Origin: Planctomycetota bacterium
GTDB lineage: Bacteria > Planctomycetota > Phycisphaerae > WQYP01
DNA: 64,000 bases
Assembly: GCA_021818445.1 (NCBI GenBank)
Contig: JAKAEB010000004.1
Location: 41,947 to 105,946 of the forward strand
Direction: 5' to 3'
Positions 36,379 through 45,706 of this stretch are shown piece after piece (the stretch's first letter is position 1; each line of letters starts with the position of its first letter). A model generated the notes under the pieces. That model saw only the letters and a list, made by a program, of their open reading frames with translations. It had not been told where the DNA came from and searched no databases. Made by a program: the position numbers and the translations under genes.

Positions 36379-37257
36379 ATGGATCGACTTTTTGAACTGC
36401 CCCTGACGGATTGGAATCAACCATTGGATTCGGCTCGCCAGGAACTGGCTACCGACGCGATGGAATCGGGCAAGGCGGTTTTTTTACCGCAACTCGCCTT
36501 TCAATTTCATGATGAGGAAAAAAAATTCCTCACACCATCTTGGAGTAACGGAGCCGCCAAAAACATCAGTTATGACTCCTCCACCGGAAAAATACAGGGT
36601 ATGGAGGGGGAATCGGCTGACAAGGCCGCTCTGGCCAGCATGCTTCAGCGTTATGCGGATTCCACCACCTCTCTACTGAATAATATATTTCCCCGCTATA
36701 AGCCAGCCTTAATTCGCGGCCGCACCAGTTATCGCCCCGTGGAAATCAAGGGCCGGGCGGCCAAGGTCACCAAAGATGACACCCGACTGCATCCGGATCA
36801 ATTTCCGGCTCGGCCAGTGCAGGGCAAACGAATCATCCGGGTATTCTGCAATGTCAATCCGCACGGCAAGGGACGCGACTGGCGCATTGGCGAACCGTTC
36901 GCCGCATTTGCCCAGAAGTTTTTTCCGCAGTTGAAGGCTCCGTTTCCCGGCGTGCTTGGTTTGCAGTATTTGCTGCGTATCACCCGCCGGCGCCGCACCC
37001 TTTACGATCATTACATGCTGCAATTACATGACCGGGGCAAGATGGATGATCACTATCAAAAAACCGCGTTGCAGAGCCCCTTTAGTTTTCCTGCCCAATG
37101 CACCTGGCTGTGCTTCACCGATGAAGTGTTGCACGCCGTGGATGCGGGCCAATACCTGCTCGAGCAAACCTATCTCCTGCCGGTTGGAGCGATGCGCGAT
37201 CCGGAAAAATCGCCACTGCGGGTGCTGGAGCGAATGGCCAATCGGGCGCTGGTTTAA
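36379..37257 (+). CDS. kdoO: Kdo hydroxylase (Fe(II)/2-oxoglutarate-dependent), LPS core modification
   Basis: A 292-residue protein of the Kdo hydroxylase family (KdoO type), which converts Kdo in the lipid A-proximal core to its 3-hydroxylated form, D-glycero-D-talo-oct-2-ulosonic acid (Ko). Landmarks are KDDTRLHPDQFPARP with the HxD iron ligands, RIIRVFCNVNP, and the distal His in TDEVLHAVDAGQYLLEQTY. The ATG at 36379 follows AAAGGA; the ORF back to 36070 overlaps the divergent gene. Together with lpxB it argues for a modified lipid A-Kdo core in this organism. Confidence 0.88.
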   Translation: MDRLFELPLTDWNQPLDSARQELATDAMESGKAVFLPQLAFQFHDEEKKFLTPSWSNGAAKNISYDSSTGKIQGMEGESADKAALASMLQRYADSTTSLLNNIFPRYKPALIRGRTSYRPVEIKGRAAKVTKDDTRLHPDQFPARPVQGKRIIRVFCNVNPHGKGRDWRIGEPFAAFAQKFFPQLKAPFPGVLGLQYLLRITRRRRTLYDHYMLQLHDRGKMDDHYQKTALQSPFSFPAQCTWLCFTDEVLHAVDAGQYLLEQTYLLPVGAMRDPEKSPLRVLERMANRALV

Positions 37258-37361
37258 CCATCATTTTGCCAGCGCGTGCCGACGGTAAACAGTAATCGGT
37301 TATCATTCAGGTCACTTGCGGGGGTGGTGGCGTGAACAGTGGCTTATAGGATTGGGCCAAA

Positions 37362-39083
37362 ATGAATTTTAATACCGCCAACCAGACTTGGCGCCAGCTA
37401 TTTGGCAACGGGACGACCTACATCGTCCCTCGGTTTCAGCGCGATTACAGTTGGAAACAGGACCAGTGGGACGACCTTTGGATGGACATTCAAGAGGTGT
37501 CATCCGCCGGTGGAGATGCCAGCCATTACATGGGCTACCTCGTTCTCCAGGCACAGGACCCCAAATCATTCACGGTCATAGATGGCCAGCAAAGGCTTAC
37601 AACACTGAGTATTCTGGCTTTGGCGGTTATAAAAGTTTTATTGGAACTCGCCGACGGGGGTGTGGCTGCGGATATGAATCGGCGGCGGGCGGAACAACTG
37701 CGGAGCATCTATATTGGCTTTCTGGACCCTGTAACGCTGGTTGCCCGGCCTAAGTTGAATTTGAACCGCAACAACAATGCATTCTATCAGGATAAACTTG
37801 TTCCATTGGAAAAATTGCCGCAGCGAAATCTGCGATCGTCCGAGCATCTGCTTCGTAAGGCGTTTGAATGGTTCGTGAAGAAAGTACGAGAAACAGGCGG
37901 CAAGGATCGCAACGGTGAAATCTTCGCCAAATTTATTGACGATCTCTCCGACCGACTATTTTTTACAGTGGTGACCGTAACCGACGAACTCAACGCCTTT
38001 CGAGTTTTCGAGACTCTCAATTCGCGGGGGGTCAGGCTCTCGCCGACAGATCTGCTCAAAAATCACCTTTTTTCAGTAGTGGCCGGTGGAACCGTGCACG
38101 AGAGTGACATCGAGGCGCTCGAGCGCCGGTGGGATCACATGGTCGGCATGCTGGGCAGTGAGGACTTTCCCAATTTTCTCCGCGTGCACTGGAATAGCCG
38201 AAATAAGCTCGTCCGCGAAGTGGATCTTTTCAAGGTAATACGCGAGAGCACAGGTGACCGGGCGGCGGTTTTTGAGTTGGTTCGCCAGATGGAGGGGGAC
38301 GTTGGACTCTACACCGCCTTACCAAATCCAGATGGCGATTATTGGGAGTCCGACGGGGCGAAATTGGTTCGGCTACTGAAAATGTTCAACGTTCGCCAGC
38401 CCTGGCCATTGCTGCTCGCAGTGGGCCGATCCATTGCAGGCGGCGAATCTAATCCCGCCAAGGAAGAGGAATTTATAGACATTTTGCGTGCCTGCGTAGT
38501 TATCTCATTTCGGTACAACGTGATCTGCGGGCTGGCGACGAACGAACAGGAGCGAACTTACAACGCGGTTGCGCAGAAGGTCAGTAATGCTGAACTGACC
38601 AATTCGGCCCAAATTATACGCGCATTGTCTGATATCTACGTTACTGACAGGCAATTTGTGGCGGCGTTTGAGGAAAAGAGATTCAAGACCGACTCCGCTA
38701 GAAATGCCCAAGTTGTCAAATATATGCTTTTCGAGATTGAGCGGCACCTCGCGGGACGCGATTTGGACAGCGCAAGTGCCCGCTACAACCTCGAGCATAT
38801 CCTTCCGCAAAACCCATCCCCGCAATGGGCCGACATCCCGGATGCGGACGACGCTGCTGACTTGCTCGGCAATATGACCCTGATGGAAAAGTCCGCCAAT
38901 AGTGCCATCGCCAATGCCGATTATCCGGCCAAGCGCGCTGCCTACGCCCGGAGCGCGATATCGCTGACAACCCGCGTCGCGGAGGAAAACGAAACATGGG
39001 CACTGGAAAATATTCGGCGGCGACAACACTGGCTTGCCGAGCAGGCCAAGGGCATCTGGCGGCTGGCCCAATTTGATAAATAG
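37362..39083 (+). CDS. DUF262/DUF1524 protein, GmrSD-like restriction/defence candidate
   Basis: A 573-residue protein with the two-domain plan of GmrSD-type modification-dependent restriction enzymes fused in one chain. The N-terminal DUF262 has YIVPRFQRDYSWKQDQW and the DGQQRLTTL motif, a ParB-like NTPase signature. A middle helical region contains FRVFETLNSRGVRLSPTDLLKNHLF, typical of DUF262. The C-terminal DUF1524 has an HNH-like active site in LEHILPQNPSPQW...LGNMTLMEKSANS. Related proteins cut phage DNA with modified bases or act as part of BREX-linked defence. It stands alone, convergent with purF, with no other defence gene nearby. Confidence 0.9.
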   Translation: MNFNTANQTWRQLFGNGTTYIVPRFQRDYSWKQDQWDDLWMDIQEVSSAGGDASHYMGYLVLQAQDPKSFTVIDGQQRLTTLSILALAVIKVLLELADGGVAADMNRRRAEQLRSIYIGFLDPVTLVARPKLNLNRNNNAFYQDKLVPLEKLPQRNLRSSEHLLRKAFEWFVKKVRETGGKDRNGEIFAKFIDDLSDRLFFTVVTVTDELNAFRVFETLNSRGVRLSPTDLLKNHLFSVVAGGTVHESDIEALERRWDHMVGMLGSEDFPNFLRVHWNSRNKLVREVDLFKVIRESTGDRAAVFELVRQMEGDVGLYTALPNPDGDYWESDGAKLVRLLKMFNVRQPWPLLLAVGRSIAGGESNPAKEEEFIDILRACVVISFRYNVICGLATNEQERTYNAVAQKVSNAELTNSAQIIRALSDIYVTDRQFVAAFEEKRFKTDSARNAQVVKYMLFEIERHLAGRDLDSASARYNLEHILPQNPSPQWADIPDADDAADLLGNMTLMEKSANSAIANADYPAKRAAYARSAISLTTRVAEENETWALENIRRRQHWLAEQAKGIWRLAQFDK

Positions 39084-39102
39084 GCCCGCGCATCCGCAAA
39101 CG

Positions 39103-40620
39103 TCATTCAAACATTTTTAACTGGTGCCGCTCGAGACCAAACTTACTTACCGAGTTGTCAACGGGGATGGGATATTTGCCCGACCAGCAGGCCGTGCAGT
39201 AATGATGGGCGGGTTGGCCCAAGGCCCCCAGCATCCCCTCCAATGAGAGGTACGCCAAAGAATCAACTTCAATAAATTCACGTATTTGATCCACGGTGCG
39301 GCCGTTGGCAATCAGTTCCGTCGGTGTTGGAAAATCAATACCAAAAAAGCAGGGATACCGAATGGGGGGGCAACTTACCCGCATATGAATTTCCTTGGCA
39401 CCCGCCCGCCGCAGCGCCAGGATTTTACCCCGCGTGGTGGTGCCGCGCACAATGGAATCTTCCACCACAATAATGCGTTTTCCCCGCACCACTTCGGGTA
39501 TCACGATCAATTTCATCTGCACAGCCAGATCGCGCATCGCCTGTGACGGCTGGATAAACGATCGCCCCACATACCGGTTGGGCACGATACCCTCTTCAAA
39601 CGGTATGCCGCTCTGTTTGCTGTACCCCAATGCCGCCGACCTCCCGCTGTCGGGGATCGGTATGACAATATCGGCATCCACCGGGCTTTCAATGGCAAGC
39701 TGGCGTCCCATTTTTTGCCGCACGCTCACGACGGTATCGCCAAAAAGATGGCTCGACGGGCTGGCAAAATAGACATGCTCAAACGCACAATGAGCCGGTT
39801 GCGATCGCGATGAGGTAAAGTAGCGGCTGCTGAGTTTGGTGCCGGTGATATCGATGGTGACAATTTCTCCCGCTTCCACCTCGCGGACAAAAGACGCCTG
39901 AATGCTGGATAGCGCACAGGTCTCCGATGCCACGCAATAATATCCATCGCGCGTTTTGCCGATTACCAGCGGACGAAAACCCCACGGGTCGCGGGCGGCC
40001 TCCAAACGGTCACGAAACAAAAACACAAAGCTGAACGCCCCTTGCAGATGGTTAAGCACATGGGCCAGCGGATCGGGTTTTTCCTGGTGGGTCGGCTTGG
40101 CCAGCATGTGAATGACAATTTCAGTGTCGCTGGTGGAATAAAAAATGTGTCCAAATTTTTGATATTCAGCCCGCAACAGCGAAGCATTGATCAAATTGCC
40201 ATTGTGGGCCACCGCTACCTGCCCGTCAATGTATTCTTCCAAAATAGGCTGAGCATTGCATTTTCGGTTGGACCCGGCCGTGGAATAACGCACATGACCA
40301 ATGGCACCGGCGCCCGTGAGTTCTCTGAGCACAGATTTATTAAATACATCGGCTACCAGGCCCAACCCAGTATGGGCGGAGATGGTTTGGCCATCGGTGG
40401 CCGCGATACCGGCAGATTCCTGCCCGCGATGCTGCAGGGCGTAAAGGCCGTAATAGCAACGCTCTACGGCGTCCGTTGGGCCCATAACACCAAAAACGCC
40501 GCATTTTTCCTTTTTTTCATATTCCGTCGTGCCGGTGAGATTCTCACCCGGGTGGATGAATGGTTCCAAAGACAGGCTTTTGTGAGATACGCAAGGGGAA
40601 TCTGGCATCTCGTGGGCCAT
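39103..40620 (-). CDS. purF: Amidophosphoribosyltransferase
   Basis: A 505-residue enzyme for the first committed step of purine synthesis, making phosphoribosylamine from PRPP and glutamine. The Ntn glutaminase domain begins at Cys40 (KKEKCGVFGVMG), so a 39-residue propeptide must be removed. Further motifs are LQHRGQESAGIA, a PRPP-binding IIVVEDSIVRGTTTRG, and Cys residues in HCAFEHVYFASP, CPPIRYPC and CTACW, positioned like the [4Fe-4S] ligands of the B. subtilis enzyme. The ATG at 40620 has GGAGG nine bases upstream. The promoter is just upstream. Confidence 0.96.
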   Translation of the reverse strand: MAHEMPDSPCVSHKSLSLEPFIHPGENLTGTTEYEKKEKCGVFGVMGPTDAVERCYYGLYALQHRGQESAGIAATDGQTISAHTGLGLVADVFNKSVLRELTGAGAIGHVRYSTAGSNRKCNAQPILEEYIDGQVAVAHNGNLINASLLRAEYQKFGHIFYSTSDTEIVIHMLAKPTHQEKPDPLAHVLNHLQGAFSFVFLFRDRLEAARDPWGFRPLVIGKTRDGYYCVASETCALSSIQASFVREVEAGEIVTIDITGTKLSSRYFTSSRSQPAHCAFEHVYFASPSSHLFGDTVVSVRQKMGRQLAIESPVDADIVIPIPDSGRSAALGYSKQSGIPFEEGIVPNRYVGRSFIQPSQAMRDLAVQMKLIVIPEVVRGKRIIVVEDSIVRGTTTRGKILALRRAGAKEIHMRVSCPPIRYPCFFGIDFPTPTELIANGRTVDQIREFIEVDSLAYLSLEGMLGALGQPAHHYCTACWSGKYPIPVDNSVSKFGLERHQLKMFE

Positions 40621-40667
40621 AATCAAAAACCTCCGCAAGCACCAAGGGGCGTCACCGACAGACTAAC

Positions 40668-40695
40668 ATTATAGTCAGGCTTCAGCTATCGCAAA
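40668..40695 (-). promoter_or_regulatory. purF promoter
   Basis: On the minus strand TTTGCG (40695-40690), a 16-nt spacer and a perfect TATAAT (40673-40668). The expected leader is about 40 nt, with GGAGG before the ATG. Confidence 0.55.
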
Positions 40696-41025
40696 CATAA
40701 ACTTCGCGCCGCGCTCACAATATGTTTGCCATCGCCACCCGCGGCACCGCCATCTACATGGCACCGGGCTTGCCAGGTGTTCGCGCACATGCAAAACGCG
40801 CCGGCGTCAATCGCGGCCCGTCCGCCATCCGAGTCGAGGCCATCGGATGCCCCACATCCCCCATTAACACAACGATTGGACAAAGCGGATAAACCCGTGT
40901 TAGCCTTATCCATATGCCCCTTGGCCTACGACGGCCGCATGAACGGGGTGGCGGGTGGCCCGTTTGATGGTGTGGTGTCATAGCTTGGGCGTATGGTGGC
41001 GACGGATGAATGGTGGCAGGGTGGT
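40696..41025. other. Intergenic region with degenerate hairpin repeat
   Basis: A 330-bp gap between the divergent purF and ppk1 genes. It holds an imperfect member of the short hairpin family (CACCGGGCTTGCCAGGTG, 40762-40779) and a GCGGCCCGTCCGCC segment also related to sequence near 45345. The ORFs here are not credible, apart from a possible longer ppk1 N-terminus from 40993. Confidence 0.45.
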
Positions 41026-43140
41026 ATGACTGAAGTAGAACTGAATCCTGTCGTCTCGCCGGTCTCGCAACCATCGGAGTCGTTGGCGCGGTTTTTTAAT
41101 CGTGATTTAAGCTGGCTGGATTTTAATTATCGCGTTCTTCACGAAGCGACTGATTCCCGCAACCCTTTGCTGGAAAGATTAAAATTTCTGGCCATATTCG
41201 CCAGCAACAATGACGAATTTTTCATGAAGCGGATGGCCGGCCTCAAACATCAGGCGATGCTGCGCCCGGCCGAGGCCGCTATGGACGGCCTCACACATCG
41301 TCGGCAGTATGAACTCATCCGCCAGCGCGTGGCCGAATTGCTTCAACTGCAGGACAAAATCTGGAAGCAGCAGATAAAGCCGCAACTCCATCAGCATGGC
41401 ATAATTATTCAGGATGCAGGCGAACTTTCGCCGGATCATGCACAAAAAGCCGCCGATTACTTCCGGCAATATGTATACCCGGTGCTTACGCCCCTGGCGG
41501 TTGACCCGGGGCATCCTTTTCCATTCATCAGCAATTTGAGTCTTTCAGTCGGCGTATTGCTGTCACAGCCCGGTCAGATCGATCCACTTTTTGCACGCGT
41601 CAAAGTGCCCCGGCTCTTTTCCCGCTGGTATCAAATTGACGACAACGGTCATAGCGTGTTTGTACCGCTTGAGAGCCTTATCGAAAGCCAGCTCGGACTG
41701 CTGTTTCCCGGCATGCGGATTCATGAAACCTGCCGTTTTCGCGTGACGCGCAACGCCATTGTCGCCAAAGACTCCGACGACGCCGAAGACTTGCTTGAAG
41801 AGGTACAGGAGCAGTTGCGAGCCCGTCGCTTTGCCGAAACCGTCCGGGTTGAGGTATCGGCAAACATGTCGGCCGAAATGCGCCAGTACATCATCGACGG
41901 CCTTGAGATAACCGGTCAGGAGCTATTTGAGGTTCCCGATCCTTTGGGCGTTTCTGACCTGATGCAGATGGCCTCCGTGCCCCGGCCGGACTTAAAATTG
42001 CCTCCGTGGAAACCGGTTTGCATGCCTCCATTGGCCGATGAAGATGCCAATATATTTGCCATCATCCGTCAGGGTGATGTGCTGGTTCACCATCCGTACG
42101 AGGGTTTCAGCAGTTCGGTCGAGCGATTCATCCTCTCGGCGGTGGATGATCCCAGGGTGCTGGCGATTAAAATGACACTGTACCGCACCAGTGGTGATTC
42201 CCCCTTTGTTGCGGCGCTGGCCCGGGCGGCGGAATCGGGCAAGCAGGTCGCGGCGCTGGTTGAACTCAAGGCCCGGTTTGATGAAGAAAGCAATATCCAG
42301 TGGGCGCAGGCGCTGGAAAGTGCCGGTGTGCACGTGGTCTACGGCATGCTGGGACTGAAAACGCATACTAAAATTGCATTAATCGTCCGGCAGGAAGATG
42401 ACGGATTGCGTTCCTACGCGCATATTTCCACCGGTAACTACAACAGCCGCACCGCCCAACTCTACACCGATCTGGGACTCTTCACCTGCCGCGAGGATAT
42501 CTGCGCCGATGTTGTTGACCTGTTTGCCTATCTGACCGGTCGATCGCTGAAGACCGACTACCGCAAACTGCTGGTGGCACCGGTGAATATGCGGCGGCGC
42601 TTTTTGGAATATATTGACCGTGAAATTCAGCATGCCAGCCATAAGCGTCCCGCCCGCATCATCGCCAAGATGAATGCCCTCGAAGATACGGAAATTATTG
42701 AGGCACTTTATCGCGCCAGCCAAGCCGGTGTGGATATCGACCTTATTGTACGCGGGTTCTGCTGTCTCAAGCCCGGTGTGGAGGGCCTGAGCGAACGCAT
42801 ACGAGTTTGCAGTATCATCGGGCGCTTTCTGGAACATTCACGAATATTCTGGTTTTCCAACGACGGCCAGCCGGATGTTTTCATGGGTTCCGCCGACTGG
42901 ATGAGCCGCAACCTTTCTCATCGCGTGGAGGCCGCCACACCGGTCGAAACGCCCGCTCTGGCCCGCCGCATCGAGGAAATCCTCAACATCATGCTCGCCG
43001 ACCAGCGGCAGGCGTGGGACCTGTCGGGCGACGGCATGTGGACCTTGCGCCAGCCCCGGGAGGCATCCTCCCAAATCGGTACCCATGGCCTGCTGATGCA
43101 ACTTGCAGAACACCGGCAGCATGCGGGATTAAAAGCGTAA
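41026..43140 (+). CDS. ppk1: Polyphosphate kinase 1
   Basis: A 704-residue PPK1 that makes polyphosphate from ATP at the membrane. The N-terminal domain begins with LARFFNRDLSWLDFNYRVLHEA. The C-terminal phospholipase-D-like domains hold the autophosphorylated His in YAHISTGNYNSRTA and the second catalytic His in the HSRIFWFSNDG region, with FMGSADWMSRNL downstream. The length is normal. The ATG at 41026 has AGGG upstream; 40993 is an in-frame alternative adding 11 residues. Confidence 0.96.
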   Translation: MTEVELNPVVSPVSQPSESLARFFNRDLSWLDFNYRVLHEATDSRNPLLERLKFLAIFASNNDEFFMKRMAGLKHQAMLRPAEAAMDGLTHRRQYELIRQRVAELLQLQDKIWKQQIKPQLHQHGIIIQDAGELSPDHAQKAADYFRQYVYPVLTPLAVDPGHPFPFISNLSLSVGVLLSQPGQIDPLFARVKVPRLFSRWYQIDDNGHSVFVPLESLIESQLGLLFPGMRIHETCRFRVTRNAIVAKDSDDAEDLLEEVQEQLRARRFAETVRVEVSANMSAEMRQYIIDGLEITGQELFEVPDPLGVSDLMQMASVPRPDLKLPPWKPVCMPPLADEDANIFAIIRQGDVLVHHPYEGFSSSVERFILSAVDDPRVLAIKMTLYRTSGDSPFVAALARAAESGKQVAALVELKARFDEESNIQWAQALESAGVHVVYGMLGLKTHTKIALIVRQEDDGLRSYAHISTGNYNSRTAQLYTDLGLFTCREDICADVVDLFAYLTGRSLKTDYRKLLVAPVNMRRRFLEYIDREIQHASHKRPARIIAKMNALEDTEIIEALYRASQAGVDIDLIVRGFCCLKPGVEGLSERIRVCSIIGRFLEHSRIFWFSNDGQPDVFMGSADWMSRNLSHRVEAATPVETPALARRIEEILNIMLADQRQAWDLSGDGMWTLRQPREASSQIGTHGLLMQLAEHRQHAGLKA

Positions 43141-43324
43141 TACCATCGAGGGCGTTCCGGTTTATCGCCCGCAGCGTTATCGGCGGCGGTTAGGAAGCAA
43201 AAATAGTCAAAATCGGCAATTTATAAGCACATTTTCGGCTGATGAACCTAGTATCAGAGGAAGGGTTGGCGCTGTCCGGTGCCGTTTGGCCGGAGTGTTG
43301 CAGCCCATTGCCAAGGAGGCGGCT

Positions 43325-45256
43325 ATGGAGGCGAGACGACAAATTTCTCCAGCACAACGGCGCAGGCGCGCCCGCTGGGGATTGGCGGTTCTGATTTTGC
43401 TGCTCTCGGCGCTTGCCGCCACGGCCATGCAGACCGTCCGCGATCTGGGCACTGCCCTCCACAGGCAGGAATCCATCAGTACCCGTGCGCACGCCATCAC
43501 CCATCTGCAAAGCGCGGCCATGCTTTTGACGCAAACTCCCCTTGGTGCCTATTCACCCCGCAGCCGCATAGCGCTCGATGCGCTGACCGCGCTTCGCCGC
43601 GATCTGGCGACCGTGCCGCAATCGCATCTCTCCGCCTCGCTTAGATTTCACCTCGCGCGGGCCGCCGATCTGATTCGTCACATCGCCCGTCCACCCGTCA
43701 GCCGCCACACCGCGTTGTACATACAACGGCGGCAAAATGAGTTGTTAATGGAGGTCAATACCATCAACGTGCAATTGCGGCAGTTGGTGGCACAAGCACA
43801 AAGCCGCTCGGACCAAGCCATCCGCGACGCCCGCTGGTGGGGAGCTGCATTCGGTGTGATGCTGGTTATCACGCTTGTGCTGTTTCTGCTTCGCATGCTC
43901 GCGCAAGCTACCGCGCAGCGCCATACCGTAAAAAATCTCGCGTTTGAGTTGCAACGCGATCCGCTCACCGGCTGGGCCAATCGCGCCCTGTTTATCGACG
44001 CCATGGACCGCGGACTCTCGCAGGCGTTGCGTGCGCAGCGCCACGCCGGGACGCTGTTTCTGGACCTGGATCGTTTCAAAATTATCAATGACCGCTTCGG
44101 CCACGCCGCCGGAGATGAAGTGTTGCGCCAGATTACCCATCGCTTTTCTGCGGTAATCCGCTCCGGCGACCTGCCGGCCCGCGTAGGCGGTGACGAATTG
44201 GCCATCTTCATGCCCGATCTGCCCGATGACGCCGCCGCCGCCGAACTCGCACGCCGCCTTGTGGAATGTCTCAATGAACCCCTGATGGTCAATGGGTCGC
44301 CCATCGACGTCGGATTAAGCATCGGCATCGCCATCTTCCCGGCCAATGGGCAGTCCGCTGCCGAACTTCTCAACGCCGCCGATCAGGCTATGTACCGCGC
44401 CAAGCAGCAGGGAGGTGGCTATGCCTACCACACCGCCGCCGTAACTGCGCACGTGGCCCGGCAGCAGCAAATGGCCAAAGACCTGCACCTTGCCGTACGC
44501 GAAGACCAATTGTTTTGTATCTTTCAGCCCATTTTCGACGCCAAAACGCGTTACCCGGTCGCGGTGGAGGCGCTGGCCCGATGGCGGCATCCGGATTTGG
44601 GCGTGGTGGCACCCGCCGATTGGCTTCCATTGGCACAGCGGGCGGATTTGCTCGCCGGCTTTACCTCAACGATCATCGACCATGCCATCAAGGAATTGCC
44701 AGCATGGAAAAAACTTGGATGGTCACCACGAGTATCGATTAATCTTTCCGCCAGCGAGTGCCTCAACCCCCAACTGCCGGCGATCATCGCCGAAACTCTG
44801 CAAAAATCGGGCCTCAAGGGATCAGATATCGAACTTGAAATTACCGACGATATCCTCACCATGCCGGTGGCGATCGAAACTATTTCGCAGGTGAAAAAAC
44901 TCGGTGTCGGCATGACGATGGACGACACCAGCGGTGGCTACCCCAGTTTGCCTTCCATGAATCGCCTGCCATTGAACCGCTTGAAGGTGGATCGAGCCGC
45001 CATCGGGCAATTAACACGATCGGCGCGTGAACTGGAATTGTTTGCTGCGTTTGTCGCTTTGGCCCATCGAATGAGGTTGCAGGTCATCGCCGAAGGTGTG
45101 GAGACCGAAGCGCAGGCCAGCGTCATTCTTGCCGCCGATTGCGATCTGCTCCAGGGGCATTACTACGCCCCGGCCCAGGACGCGGAATTACTTTTGCGCC
45201 ATGTTCAGCAATTGACCAGCCGCGGGCAGCCAACACCCGCCGGCCGCTGGTTTTGA
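43325..45256 (+). CDS. Membrane GGDEF-EAL protein (c-di-GMP turnover)
   Basis: A 643-residue protein with two membrane helices (about residues 15-35 and 175-195) bracketing a helical periplasmic sensor of about 140 residues. The GGDEF domain has GGDEL and, five residues before it, an RSGD inhibitory I-site (RxxD), so cyclase activity with feedback is plausible. The EAL domain has VEALARW, INLSAS, AEGVET and LQGHYYAP, but the usual ITE is ITD and the loop-6 DFGTGYSSL is DTSGGYPSL. Phosphodiesterase activity may therefore be weak. The ATG at 43325 has AAGGAGG five bases upstream. Confidence 0.92.
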   Translation: MEARRQISPAQRRRRARWGLAVLILLLSALAATAMQTVRDLGTALHRQESISTRAHAITHLQSAAMLLTQTPLGAYSPRSRIALDALTALRRDLATVPQSHLSASLRFHLARAADLIRHIARPPVSRHTALYIQRRQNELLMEVNTINVQLRQLVAQAQSRSDQAIRDARWWGAAFGVMLVITLVLFLLRMLAQATAQRHTVKNLAFELQRDPLTGWANRALFIDAMDRGLSQALRAQRHAGTLFLDLDRFKIINDRFGHAAGDEVLRQITHRFSAVIRSGDLPARVGGDELAIFMPDLPDDAAAAELARRLVECLNEPLMVNGSPIDVGLSIGIAIFPANGQSAAELLNAADQAMYRAKQQGGGYAYHTAAVTAHVARQQQMAKDLHLAVREDQLFCIFQPIFDAKTRYPVAVEALARWRHPDLGVVAPADWLPLAQRADLLAGFTSTIIDHAIKELPAWKKLGWSPRVSINLSASECLNPQLPAIIAETLQKSGLKGSDIELEITDDILTMPVAIETISQVKKLGVGMTMDDTSGGYPSLPSMNRLPLNRLKVDRAAIGQLTRSARELELFAAFVALAHRMRLQVIAEGVETEAQASVILAADCDLLQGHYYAPAQDAELLLRHVQQLTSRGQPTPAGRWF

Positions 45257-45288
45257 CGCGCAAGCCCGCACCGCCACCCCATACATAG

Positions 45289-45308
45289 CCGCCGGGCTTG
45301 CCCCGGTG
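45289..45308. repeat. Short extragenic hairpin repeat
   Basis: CGCCGGGCTTGCCCCGGTG, a member of the dispersed hairpin family, between the GGDEF-EAL gene and the inverted large repeat. Confidence 0.5.
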
Positions 45309-45373
45309 TTCGTACGCACGCAAAATCCGTCACCGCCTATCGCGGCGTGTCCGCCAACCGCCAAGGCATCAAT

Positions 45374-45389
45374 CACCGGCAAGCCGGTG
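45374..45389. repeat. Short extragenic hairpin repeat
   Basis: CACCGGC-AA-GCCGGTG followed by GCTATA, a few bases from the right end (in its own orientation) of the inverted large repeat. Confidence 0.5.
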
Positions 45390-45408
45390 GCTATATACCG
45401 CCCGCAGC

Positions 45409-45650
45409 GGGGCAGATAGCTACTTTGATTCACCGCAAAGGCCGCAGAGGACGCCAAGAAACGCCAAGCACATTGGATATGGACCTGCCCAATTGTCATG
45501 ATTTGGCCACTACGGTGGGGACGATTCCGTGACTTAGCCTCTGTGGCTCTTTTCTCTGCGCGCCAAAAAAGCAACTTTCATCATGCCAACGGCATGATAC
45601 CCTAACTCGCACGGGGAAGAGTTACGATCTCGCGCAGAGCCGCGGATACA
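45409..45650 (-). repeat. Single inverted, truncated copy of the ~308-bp repeat (B)
   Basis: Minus-strand copy with palindrome TCATGCCAACGGCATGA at 45581-45597 and an ACGATTCC/GGGGACG segment that matches array A, not C or D. It breaks off in the AT-rich part near 45645 and lacks the CACCGC...GACCGGCC block. Confidence 0.85.
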
Positions 45651-45682
45651 ATTATAAATACAATATAACCACGCGGCAACGA

Positions 45683-45706
45683 TTTAGCCGCCGGGCTTGT
45701 CCGGTG
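45683..45706 (-). repeat. Short extragenic hairpin repeat (GCTAAA type)
   Basis: On the minus strand CACCGGACAAGCCCGGCGG followed by CTAAA, nearly identical to the plus-strand copy at 63335-63359. It abuts the stop codon of the NUDIX gene. Confidence 0.6.

Noticed and set aside
40042-40674. 210-codon plus-strand ORF opposite purF
   Set aside because: Antisense shadow of a clear purF gene.
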